Shown: positions 34,563-41,732 of the stretch, piece by piece
Layout: every line of letters begins with the position of its first letter
How positions within the stretch are numbered: the first letter of the stretch is position 1
Assembly (NCBI RefSeq): GCF_003610735.1
Contig: NZ_RAQM01000008.1
Span: 1-64,000 of the forward strand
DNA: 64,000 nucleotides
Source of the DNA: Tenacibaculum lutimaris
GTDB taxonomy: Bacteria > Bacteroidota > Bacteroidia > Flavobacteriales > Flavobacteriaceae
Reading direction: 5' to 3'
Made by a program: the position numbers and the translations under genes
Notes under the pieces: model-generated
Databases searched by the model: none
What the model saw: only the letters and a program-made list of their open reading frames with translations
Told to the model about the DNA's origin: nothing

Positions 34563-36245
34563 TTACTTCTGTTGTTTTCTTAATGATTCAATTGCTTGTT
34601 CAATTCCAGATTCAGTTTTATTTTTACTCCACTCATCCCAAAAATTAACTGTAGCACTATCAGGTTGAATCACTGGTTTGTCTATTATTACTCTGCTAGG
34701 AAGCAAACACGCATCCCCTACAATTAGAGCTTCTCCAACATCCAATATTGGTAACATATCCGAAAAGCCACCAAGATTATCAGGGAACAATTTCTTTATT
34801 ACATTTTGATCGTCTGGATTTGTTAATCTCATAGCAACAAAATTTCCACATTGGCTAAGAATAGTTTTATTAACATCTGAAGGTCTCTGACTTATAACAA
34901 CTAAAGAAACTCCATATTTTCTTCCTTCTTTGGCGATACGTTCAAAACTTTGTAATCCTTTTTCTTCAATACCTCCTTTAAGATTAGCAGGAATATATAA
35001 ATGTGCTTCATCACAAAATATGGCAATCGGATGTCTTTTTTCTATTTCCATCCATTGTTGAATTGAAAATATTAGCCTACCAATTAAACCAGTTATTAGA
35101 GGAAGTATATCAGAAGGCACTTCTGAAAAATCTATAATTTTTAATCCTTTATTATTTCCGAAATCTAATAAGTTTTTGATAAGAGAAATAAACCAATCGT
35201 ATTGAAGTAATTCATCTTCTGAATTAAATATAAAGTTTAATCTTTTATCTGCTTGTTTACTTTTTAATCTTTGAATAAATCGAGTAAGCTTTTTAGCTAA
35301 AGGTCCATCTCTACCTGCTTTACTTGAGGAATAATCTCTTTCTGTATCTAATTCTTGAAGCGAGGTTAATACATCACTGATTTTGTAAGGAATAGGGCTT
35401 TCAACAGTGAAGTTATTCAAAACATCCTGTTGGTCTTCTTCTTCAAGTTTCTCTTTTTTGTATTTTATTATTAAATCAAATAATGCTCTTGATTGATTTG
35501 GTGCGTTACTATCACTTCTGTCTAAAAGCATTGATTCAATTTCCTCATAGGATAAAAGCCAATAAGGTAGAAACATTACATTTTCATCTGTTGGTTTATC
35601 AGAAGGACCAGCAATTTTTAATAATGTTGTGTTTTCTAATTTAGCTAAAGGCTTGTATTCACCATGTAAATCGAAGATGACACTATTAATAGATTTTAAT
35701 TTAGTTGCTTTTTCTAAAACATTTGCTACTGTCCATGATTTACCAGAGCCAGTTCCTCCAACAATTACTGCATGTCTTTGAAAGAATTTATTTCCATCAA
35801 GGTTTGCGTCAGATTCTTCTGCAATAGTATACTTTCCAATTTTAAGTGGATTTTCGCTATTAGAGGAAATAATATTCATAAAAGTAGAAAGGTCATTTCC
35901 TTGGAGTAAAAAACAATCTGCATTAATACTTGGTACAGTGTTTAATGTTCGTTTAAAAATATTTTTTTCAGACCCTATTTTCTCTATTAAAGTACCTACT
36001 AGATTTACCTTGATTAGGTTTTCTATTATAAAATCAGGTTCGGAATTTTCATCAATTTTATCGGCAATACCTTTTCGTATTATTTTAGAAATCAAGCCAA
36101 TTATTTTTTCACCAGTTTTTGTAGAGCGAATTTGTACAATTTGATTTATTTGAACATTATTAAGAAACTCTTCTTTATCAACCTCTATTGATACATTTCC
36201 TGTGTCAACACTTTGTACTTTTCCAATTAAAAAATCTGTTTCCAT
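34563..36245 (-). CDS. HerA-type DNA translocase/ATPase of SIR2-HerA anti-phage system
   Basis: The 560-residue protein has an N-terminal HAS-barrel (~1-100, small beta strands such as GKVQSVDTGNVSIEV), then a FtsK/HerA RecA-like core. Walker A is GGTGSGKS at 163-170, followed by FDLHGEY, Walker B IAIFCDEAHLYIP near 415, the arginine-finger region ERIAKEGRKYGVSLVVISQRPSDVNKTI and a C-terminal brace. HerA forms a hexameric ring that moves along double-stranded DNA. Next to a SIR2 gene, as here (3-bp gap), it belongs to the known SIR2-HerA (Nezha) defence system, in which the HerA ring assembles with SIR2 and NAD+ is depleted on phage attack. Assignment rests on both motifs and the gene pairing. 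Confidence 0.9.
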   Translation of the reverse strand: METDFLIGKVQSVDTGNVSIEVDKEEFLNNVQINQIVQIRSTKTGEKIIGLISKIIRKGIADKIDENSEPDFIIENLIKVNLVGTLIEKIGSEKNIFKRTLNTVPSINADCFLLQGNDLSTFMNIISSNSENPLKIGKYTIAEESDANLDGNKFFQRHAVIVGGTGSGKSWTVANVLEKATKLKSINSVIFDLHGEYKPLAKLENTTLLKIAGPSDKPTDENVMFLPYWLLSYEEIESMLLDRSDSNAPNQSRALFDLIIKYKKEKLEEEDQQDVLNNFTVESPIPYKISDVLTSLQELDTERDYSSSKAGRDGPLAKKLTRFIQRLKSKQADKRLNFIFNSEDELLQYDWFISLIKNLLDFGNNKGLKIIDFSEVPSDILPLITGLIGRLIFSIQQWMEIEKRHPIAIFCDEAHLYIPANLKGGIEEKGLQSFERIAKEGRKYGVSLVVISQRPSDVNKTILSQCGNFVAMRLTNPDDQNVIKKLFPDNLGGFSDMLPILDVGEALIVGDACLLPSRVIIDKPVIQPDSATVNFWDEWSKNKTESGIEQAIESLRKQQK

Positions 36246-36248
36246 AAA

Positions 36249-37214
36249 TTATAATATTTCCATGAATTTATTTAGTTGCCAAAAATCACCTTGGATAATC
36301 TTTTCTATTTTTTCTGTTGAGTTACTTTCTTTGTAAATTACTCTAGTTTTACCTATTTCAGCTTCTTCAAACAAGATATATTTTTTCGCATTTTCCAACT
36401 CTTTGAAGGTGTTTGAAGTGATTTCTTTTGTTATTAAAACAAGAGGCACTCCTTTTTTTATATTGGCTTGAATTTTTGGAGTTAGATGCTTGTCATTAAA
36501 ACCAAAACCTATCACAAGAAAACTTAATGTATCATTGATTAGGATATCGGATTTTTGAATTAGTTCTCTGTAGGGTGTATTGTAGGTCTCCTCAAATTTG
36601 TTTTTACTTGGAACAACAATTTGCGGTGCCTCTGTCGTTATTTGATTTGACAAATATCTAATTTCTCCATTTACATTAAACCAATTTAAAGAACCATGTA
36701 CTTTAACAATATTAACAATATTCTTGTTTTGAAAGTTTGTTTCATCAAATGCGGATAAAGTTTTGCCTTCAAATCCATCTGTAAAGCAAATGTTTTCATA
36801 AGCTAATAAATGCTCTAAAACTCTATCGTAATTTGTTGTAACAATGTTTAATATTTTGGGGTGTGTTTCAATGAATTTTTCAATTAGTAGTTTAATACCA
36901 TTAAAAGTATCAGTTTCATTAGAAGTAATTTTTTTTAAAACAGACACATCTGCCTTGTTTACCTCATTCCATATTGTTTTTTTTATTTGGGGTAATTTCT
37001 CTCGATATTTATCTTTACTAAGTTCTTCTTCTAGATTATCATTTGAAGTGTCAAAATCTGTTATTTCCTTTTTTAAAGACTCGTTTAAACTCCACATACT
37101 TGGAAGTCCAAAAGAAACAGTTGCTCCCGAACCCCAAACTATTAATGGTGGATTTTTTAAGAATTTCTGAACAATTTTGAAAACTTGTTCTTCGATATCA
37201 TTTTGTTTCTTCAT
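36249..37214 (-). CDS. SIR2-family NADase effector of SIR2-HerA anti-phage system
   Basis: The 321 residues show the Sirtuin/SIR2-like Rossmann fold of defence effectors: WGSGATVSFGLPSM (NAD-binding loop, 27-40), TTNYDRVLE (126-134), KVHGSLNW with the likely catalytic His173, and FLVIGFGFNDKHL. No zinc ribbon is present, which separates it from protein deacetylases and agrees with the SIR2_2-type proteins that hydrolyse NAD+. The N-terminal helices before the TTNYD motif are charged and could contact HerA. The gene is upstream of the HerA gene with a 3-bp gap, so they are cotranscribed. NADase activity is known for this system; it is inferred here. Confidence 0.9.
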   Translation of the reverse strand: MKKQNDIEEQVFKIVQKFLKNPPLIVWGSGATVSFGLPSMWSLNESLKKEITDFDTSNDNLEEELSKDKYREKLPQIKKTIWNEVNKADVSVLKKITSNETDTFNGIKLLIEKFIETHPKILNIVTTNYDRVLEHLLAYENICFTDGFEGKTLSAFDETNFQNKNIVNIVKVHGSLNWFNVNGEIRYLSNQITTEAPQIVVPSKNKFEETYNTPYRELIQKSDILINDTLSFLVIGFGFNDKHLTPKIQANIKKGVPLVLITKEITSNTFKELENAKKYILFEEAEIGKTRVIYKESNSTEKIEKIIQGDFWQLNKFMEIL

Positions 37215-37230
37215 TCAGAGCATTTTTTTT

Positions 37231-37244
37231 GCATTACCCACAAC
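37231..37244. repeat. Right arm of inverted repeat bracketing the SIR2-HerA genes
   Basis: GCATTACCCACAAC, starting 17 bp upstream of the SIR2 start codon, is the mirror of 34544-34558. It could be a cassette boundary or an operator in the leader; see the finding. Confidence 0.5.
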
Positions 37245-37511
37245 TATTATATATCAAACTTTAGTTGTTTTATCCGGAGAATAGTATGGGATATCGTAAA
37301 GTTTAGCAATTTTTATACGTTTTCAAATATAATAAAACTGATACTTTATCTAAAGGTAAAGTTATTAACGAGTTATAGGTATTTGTTAATTAATTATACA
37401 ATTCTAGCGAACTTATTACAAAGTGTGTACAAATTCTTACGGAATTCCATAAATCAATTAATTTTTATGATTTATGAGAGGTTTTATTGAATAGTATCTT
37501 TAAAGAAGGTT
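37245..37511. other. Intergenic region between SIR2 gene and crp/fnr gene
   Basis: About 270 bp of very AT-rich DNA. It must contain the promoter of the defence cassette on the minus strand, but no clean TAnnTTTG box was found there. No RNA gene, attachment site or convincing hairpin was recognised. Confidence 0.5.
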
Positions 37512-38108
37512 TTAACGATATACCTTTCGTTTGCTAATTTTTACGTCTCCCTTTTTTTCTAAAGATTTTATGACCCGAATAACCGTTTCTACACGTAAAC
37601 CTAAAATATCGGCTATTTGTTGACGTGTATAGGCTACTTTAAACGAGTACTTTCCTTGTATTTTATGCACATCGTATTTTAAATAATCAATAAAGCGGAG
37701 TACTCTATGCGCAGGCTCTTGGCTCGATATTTCGGAAGCAATTATAGCTTTGTAGTACAAACGTTTAGCTAAACTTTGGGTGATTTTTAAGTGAATTTCA
37801 GGGTTATCTTGCAGTAATTTAAACAAATCACTTTTAGCTAAAGTTAGAATTGTACTATCAGAAATTGCCACCGCATTGGCAGGATACTTTACATCTATAA
37901 ATAAGGGTGGTTCGCCAAAACTTTGGTTTTTATAAAATATCCCTTGAATAAACTCTTTACCATCATCATTAAAATTATTCATTTTTACAGCACCACTTAC
38001 TATTTGGTAGTAGTAGTGTGCGGTTTGTTTTTCAGAAAAAATAATTTCGTCTTTTTGAAAACTTTTGGTTTCAGCGTGGTATTTTAATAAGAGTTCTTCT
38101 GGAATCAT
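37512..38108 (-). CDS. Crp/Fnr family transcriptional regulator (cysteine-free)
   Basis: The 198 residues comprise a cyclic-nucleotide-type beta-roll (~20-110, FSEKQTAHYYYQIVSGAVKM, QSFGEPPLFIDVKYPANAVA), a dimer helix and a winged helix-turn-helix (YTRQQIADILGLRVETVIRVIKSLEKKG, ~160-187). There is no cysteine at all, so it cannot hold the Fe-S cluster of true FNR. A heme- or ligand-based sensor of the DNR/NnrR kind, or a protein acting without a cofactor, is more likely. It is transcribed divergently from a truncated hemoglobin. A 16-bp palindrome abuts its own start codon and recurs upstream of 38775, so it probably controls itself and both neighbours. Confidence 0.88.
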   Translation of the reverse strand: MIPEELLLKYHAETKSFQKDEIIFSEKQTAHYYYQIVSGAVKMNNFNDDGKEFIQGIFYKNQSFGEPPLFIDVKYPANAVAISDSTILTLAKSDLFKLLQDNPEIHLKITQSLAKRLYYKAIIASEISSQEPAHRVLRFIDYLKYDVHKIQGKYSFKVAYTRQQIADILGLRVETVIRVIKSLEKKGDVKISKRKVYR

Positions 38109-38124
38109 TATGATTTAAGTCATA
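38109..38124. promoter_or_regulatory. Palindromic Crp/Fnr-type operator (site 1)
   Basis: TATGATTTAAGTCATA: half-sites TATGA and TCATA six bases apart. It lies right against the regulator's start codon and is centred about 41-42 bp before the predicted hemoglobin transcription start. The same sequence with one change recurs at 38691. Confidence 0.72.
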
Positions 38125-38145
38125 AATTGCAATAGCATAAAGATA

Positions 38146-38153
38146 TACTTTTG
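38146..38153 (+). promoter_or_regulatory. -7 box (TACTTTTG) for truncated hemoglobin
   Basis: An exact TAnnTTTG element 26 bp before the hemoglobin start codon. Its distance to the upstream palindrome fits class II activation by a Crp/Fnr protein. Confidence 0.62.
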
Positions 38154-38179
38154 TAGTGTATTTGAACAACGATTTGTAA

Positions 38180-38587
38180 ATGGATAAAAGAGACATAGAA
38201 AATAGAGAAGATGTGTATACATTAGTATCAACCTTTTATAATGATAAAATTAGAAAGGATGATTTTATAGGTCCTATATTTTTAAAAACAATCCCAGAAG
38301 AAACCTGGGAACCTCATTTACAAAAGCTCACCGATTTTTGGGAAACGAATTTGTTTTTTGTTAGAAAGTTTAAAGGAAACCCAATGAAAGCACACAAAGA
38401 TGTAGATAGAGATTTTGAGTATTCTATTTATCAAGAGCATTTTGGACGCTGGCTACAATTGTGGTTTGAAACCGTAGACGAACTTTTTGACGGAACAAAA
38501 GCACATGAAGCGAAAGAAAGAGCACGAAACATAGCCTCTATGCTCTTTTTTAGAATGTTTGAAGCTAAGCCTACAACTACGACATAG
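38180..38587 (+). CDS. Group III truncated hemoglobin
   Basis: The 135-residue single-domain globin has the group III features: FYNDKIRKDDFIGPIF in the B-C region, FWETNLFFVRKFKGNPMKAHKDV across the E helix, and EHFGRWLQLW with proximal heme-ligand His87. Truncated hemoglobins of this group are tied to NO detoxification, nitrite or peroxide chemistry; the role of group III is poorly settled. Divergent transcription from a Crp/Fnr regulator with a shared palindrome suggests induction under low oxygen or nitrosative stress. The C-terminus has a short Thr tail of no known function. Confidence 0.92.
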   Translation: MDKRDIENREDVYTLVSTFYNDKIRKDDFIGPIFLKTIPEETWEPHLQKLTDFWETNLFFVRKFKGNPMKAHKDVDRDFEYSIYQEHFGRWLQLWFETVDELFDGTKAHEAKERARNIASMLFFRMFEAKPTTTT

Positions 38588-38690
38588 TAAAATCTATCGT
38601 ATTAATTAGTGTAAATACTTTTCTATGGTTATATTTAGTAGTCACTAATAATTGTCTTAATTAAGTTTATTTGGTTTATAACTAGTTATT

Positions 38691-38706
38691 TATGATTAAA
38701 GTCATA
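38691..38706. promoter_or_regulatory. Palindromic Crp/Fnr-type operator (site 2)
   Basis: TATGATTAAAGTCATA differs from site 1 at a single central base. It lies 69 bp before the GTG of the VWA-type gene, and a TTTATTTG box (one mismatch to TAnnTTTG) at 38730-38737 sits at nearly the same distance downstream as in the hemoglobin promoter. Confidence 0.68.
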
Positions 38707-38774
38707 AGTGAAAATAAAGAAAAGGCCTTTTTATTTGTTAGATATTTTTATCTTCACATACTAAAATAAGCTGA

Positions 38775-40793
38775 GTGGAGTCGATAACTATAATTTACAT
38801 TGTATTAGCCGTATTAATAAGCGTAGCCATTGCTTTTTTTCAATATTTCTATAAGGTAAATAGAACTCCGAAAGTACATATCATACTTTTTAGCTTAAAG
38901 GCACTAAGTCTCTTTTTAATAGGGTTGCTATTGATTAATCCGAAGATAACAACTCTTGAAACAGAAAACATAAAACCTGTGTTATCTGTATTGGTAGATA
39001 ATTCGCTGTCTACTCAGTTTTTCAAAGAAGAACAAAATGTTAAAAATGTACTGTCAGAAATTCAAAAGGAAGAAGCTATTCAAGATAAATTTGATGTACA
39101 GTATTTTTCTTTTGACAAAGAGGTAAGTGTTTTAGATACATTGTCTTTTTCTGGAGTTCAAACGAATATATCAAAAGCGATTACTGCTGTTAATGAGTTG
39201 AATAAAGGGAAGGTTTCGACAACGATTTTAGTAACCGATGGAAATCAAACCCAAGGAAATGATTACGAATTTACCACATCAACAAACAAAATATTTCCAA
39301 TAATTGTAGGTGATACGACACAGTATCAAGACATACAAATAGCTCAGTTAAACGTAAATAAATACAGCTATTTACAAAATAAGTTTCCAGTTGAAGCTTT
39401 GCTGTATTACGAAGGAAAAGATAAAGTAAATGCTACTTTTTCTATTCTTCAAAATGGGCAAAAAGTGTTTTCTAAACAATTAGAGTTTTCTCCTAATAAT
39501 CCAGCACAAACAGTTACCGCTAACCTGTTGTCTAAAACAAAAGGATTACAGTATTATGCGGCGTCAATTAGTAAAATAAGTAATGAAAAAAATACGAAGA
39601 ACAACTATAAAAGCTTTTCAGTAGAAGTTTTAGATGAGCAAACTAAGGTTTTATTATTAGGTTCTTTTTTACATCCTGATTTAGGAGCTTTGAAAAAAGC
39701 TATTGAAAGTAACAAGCAACGCAAGGTTGATATTTCATTAATTTATGATAAAAACATAAAATTTGACGACTATCAGTTATATGTGTTGTATCAGCCTACT
39801 AGTTATTTTAAAAATGTATTTGATAAAATAAATTCAAATTATTTAATCATAACAGGAACAAAAACAGATTGGAATTTTATCAACCGTCAAAATTTAGGAG
39901 TTCAAAAGAAAGTAATTAATCAAAAAGAAGAGTATAGTGCTCTTTACAATGCTGATTTTTTACCTTTTTTACAAGAAAATATTGGTTTTGACCATTTTCC
40001 TCCGCTACAAGATAAGTTTGGAGAGGTACAGTTGAAAAATGAAGCACAAAATTTATTATATCAGAAATTTGCGGGAGTAGAAACCACACAACCATTGCTG
40101 TCTACTTTTGAAGAAAACGACAAGAAATATGCTATGTTATTTGGTGAAGGTATTTGGAAATGGAGAGCATCAAGTTTTTTAAAAGAACAAAATTTTGAAA
40201 GTTTTGATAGCTTTATAGGAAATTTAGTACAGTATTTAGCTTCTAATAAAAAGCGAAAACGATTAGAAGTCACTTCTGAACGCTTATATCCAGCAAATGC
40301 TCCTATCACTATTTCTGCTTTTTATGTTGATAAAAACTATCAATTTGATAACAGAGCTAATTTAGAAATAACCTTAACAAATAAAGAAACAAAGGAGCAA
40401 AAGAAGTTGCCATTTTCGTTAGTTAACAATTCCTATCAAGTATCAGTAGAAGGATTGATGTCAGGGGAATACACCTACAAAGTTTCTGTTGCAAATCAAA
40501 ATATTACAAGTAATGGGCAGTTCAAAATTACTGATTATCAAATAGAGGAGCAGTTTACGAATGCAAATCAAAAAAAGTTGCAGGCTTTAGCTTCTAAAAC
40601 AAACGGAGTAGTTTTCTATCCGAATACAATAAATCAATTATTACAAGATTTGGTAAATGATAAAACGTACTATACCACACAAAAGTCAATTACTAAAGAA
40701 CAAAATTTAATCGACTGGAAATGGATTTTATTTTTAGTAGTTGCTTTTTTAAGTATTGAGTGGTTTATCAGAAAATACTATGGTAAAATTTAA
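38775..40793 (+). CDS. VWA-like membrane protein (BatA/YfbK-type layout) of unknown function
   Basis: The 672-residue protein starts at GTG, as no in-frame ATG precedes the first membrane helix. Two N-terminal helices (~4-22 and ~35-57) are followed by a von Willebrand A-like domain with a MIDAS-type DNSLS (LSVLVDNSLSTQFF, ~73) and ILVTDGNQTQG. Beta-rich periplasmic domains follow, one with a glutamine-amidotransferase-like pattern (VLLLGSFLHPDLGALKKAIE). A C-terminal helix (WKWILFLVVAFLSIEWFIRK) ends the chain. This layout is common in Bacteroidetes as large 'VWA domain' proteins of no known job. The Crp/Fnr-type palindrome upstream ties it to the hemoglobin regulon. The VWA assignment is fairly secure; function is unknown. 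Confidence 0.75.
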   Translation: MESITIIYIVLAVLISVAIAFFQYFYKVNRTPKVHIILFSLKALSLFLIGLLLINPKITTLETENIKPVLSVLVDNSLSTQFFKEEQNVKNVLSEIQKEEAIQDKFDVQYFSFDKEVSVLDTLSFSGVQTNISKAITAVNELNKGKVSTTILVTDGNQTQGNDYEFTTSTNKIFPIIVGDTTQYQDIQIAQLNVNKYSYLQNKFPVEALLYYEGKDKVNATFSILQNGQKVFSKQLEFSPNNPAQTVTANLLSKTKGLQYYAASISKISNEKNTKNNYKSFSVEVLDEQTKVLLLGSFLHPDLGALKKAIESNKQRKVDISLIYDKNIKFDDYQLYVLYQPTSYFKNVFDKINSNYLIITGTKTDWNFINRQNLGVQKKVINQKEEYSALYNADFLPFLQENIGFDHFPPLQDKFGEVQLKNEAQNLLYQKFAGVETTQPLLSTFEENDKKYAMLFGEGIWKWRASSFLKEQNFESFDSFIGNLVQYLASNKKRKRLEVTSERLYPANAPITISAFYVDKNYQFDNRANLEITLTNKETKEQKKLPFSLVNNSYQVSVEGLMSGEYTYKVSVANQNITSNGQFKITDYQIEEQFTNANQKKLQALASKTNGVVFYPNTINQLLQDLVNDKTYYTTQKSITKEQNLIDWKWILFLVVAFLSIEWFIRKYYGKI

Positions 40794-40859
40794 GAAACCA
40801 ATTAATATAAATTGGTTTTTGCTAGATTCTTGTCGAAATTTGTATCAAAAGAAAAAAAT

Positions 40860-41252
40860 ATGAGATTTCACACACGTAAATGGGTAAAACCAGAAGATTT
40901 AAATCCTAACGGAACCCTTTTTGGAGGTAGGCTATTACAATGGATTGATGAAGAAGTAGCATTATATGCTATTATTCAGTTAGAAATTCCAAAAACAGTA
41001 ACCAAGTTTATGTCTGAAATAAATTTTGTTAGTTCAGCAAAACAAGGAGATATTATTGAAATAGGAATTGATGTAGTAAAGTTTGGAACAACGTCTATCA
41101 CCTTAAGTTGTGAGGTTCGTAATAAGATTACTAGAAAAACAATTATTGCAATTGATAAGATTATCATGGTAAGTTTAGATGAAGAAGGGAAACCTTTAGC
41201 CCATGGTAAGAGTAAGATTGAATATGTTAAAGATAGGTTAGAAGAAGAGTAA
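40860..41252 (+). CDS. Acyl-CoA thioesterase (hotdog fold, YciA-like)
   Basis: I place the start at ATG 40860 (130 residues), because the open frame upstream only offers TTG at 40812 and the family begins near MRFHTRKWVKPEDLNPNG. The hotdog signature is clear: NPNGTLFGGRLLQWIDEEVALYA (helix with the catalytic Asp/Glu), then VSSAKQGDIIEIGIDVVKFGTTSITLSCEV. Such enzymes hydrolyse acyl-CoA esters, often short or medium chain, and form hexamers. It lies 66 bp after the VWA gene. The chain-length specificity cannot be read from the sequence. Confidence 0.9.
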   Translation: MRFHTRKWVKPEDLNPNGTLFGGRLLQWIDEEVALYAIIQLEIPKTVTKFMSEINFVSSAKQGDIIEIGIDVVKFGTTSITLSCEVRNKITRKTIIAIDKIIMVSLDEEGKPLAHGKSKIEYVKDRLEEE

Positions 41253-41268
41253 CATCTTTTAAATTTTA

Positions 41269-41276
41269 TACTTTTG
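41269..41276 (+). promoter_or_regulatory. -7 box (TACTTTTG) for the small His-rich protein / TonB / CDF locus
   Basis: An exact TAnnTTTG, 20 bp before the TTG start codon at 41296. Confidence 0.6.
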
Positions 41277-41295
41277 TATTTATAAAATTAATGTA

Positions 41296-41634
41296 TTGAA
41301 AAATTTCTGCATCATATTATTAACTTTGTTGTTAATTGTTCCTCCAGTTCAGGCGCATACTGATGCAGTAGTTTTTGTAGATGAAACCGAAGCTCATTTT
41401 GATGCACTAAATGAGGAACATCAACATGAACATCATCAAAATGATACAGAAGAAGAAAAAAATAAAGAACACCATCATCATTGTACGATGGTGAATCTTA
41501 CGGCAGAATTTGTGCCTGTTGAATATTTCTTCGAAATTATTCCTTTTTTTGAAATAAGAGAAACAATTGGTTTTTACCAAATTCCTTATAATTTTTCTTT
41601 CTTAAATGGGGTTTTCCAGCCACCTAGAGTTTAA
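41296..41634 (+). CDS. Small secreted His-rich protein with C-terminal FQPPR motif, metal-locus leader gene
   Basis: The 112-residue product starts at TTG (the nearby ATG at 41291 is out of frame and stops after two codons). Residues 1-20 form a signal peptide with a clear cleavage site (VQAHT). The mature protein holds an extreme His/Glu cluster (~41-63: EEHQHEHHQND, then EEEKNKEHHHHCTM), followed by a ~50-residue beta-like tail ending GVFQPPRV. Tail and terminus match the protein at 16175 and recall the one ending at 31319. It precedes a TonB receptor and a CDF metal exporter. Metal binding in the periplasm is likely from the His cluster. What the terminal motif does is unknown. Confidence 0.75.
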   Translation: MKNFCIILLTLLLIVPPVQAHTDAVVFVDETEAHFDALNEEHQHEHHQNDTEEEKNKEHHHHCTMVNLTAEFVPVEYFFEIIPFFEIRETIGFYQIPYNFSFLNGVFQPPRV

Positions 41635-41732
41635 ATTAATTATTTAGTATTCGCTTTCAAAAAAGAAAGCTTCTAAGCATCTTTTTAGATAAAGGGATGT
41701 CTTCTTACATATAATTAATTTAAAAATAACAC

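Noticed and set aside
34563..36245. HerA gene as a housekeeping DNA-repair helicase
   Set aside because: Its 3-bp spacing to a SIR2 gene, and the lack of a NurA partner, fit the defence pair better.
37185..37490. 101-codon open frame over the SIR2 start and intergenic DNA
   Set aside because: Its composition (Phe, Ile, Leu, Tyr-rich) is what AT-rich DNA gives by chance, it overlaps SIR2 on the other strand, and no ribosome site or family is visible.
40812..40859. TTG start for the thioesterase
   Set aside because: The ATG at 40860 matches the usual family N-terminus; the extension is not family-like.
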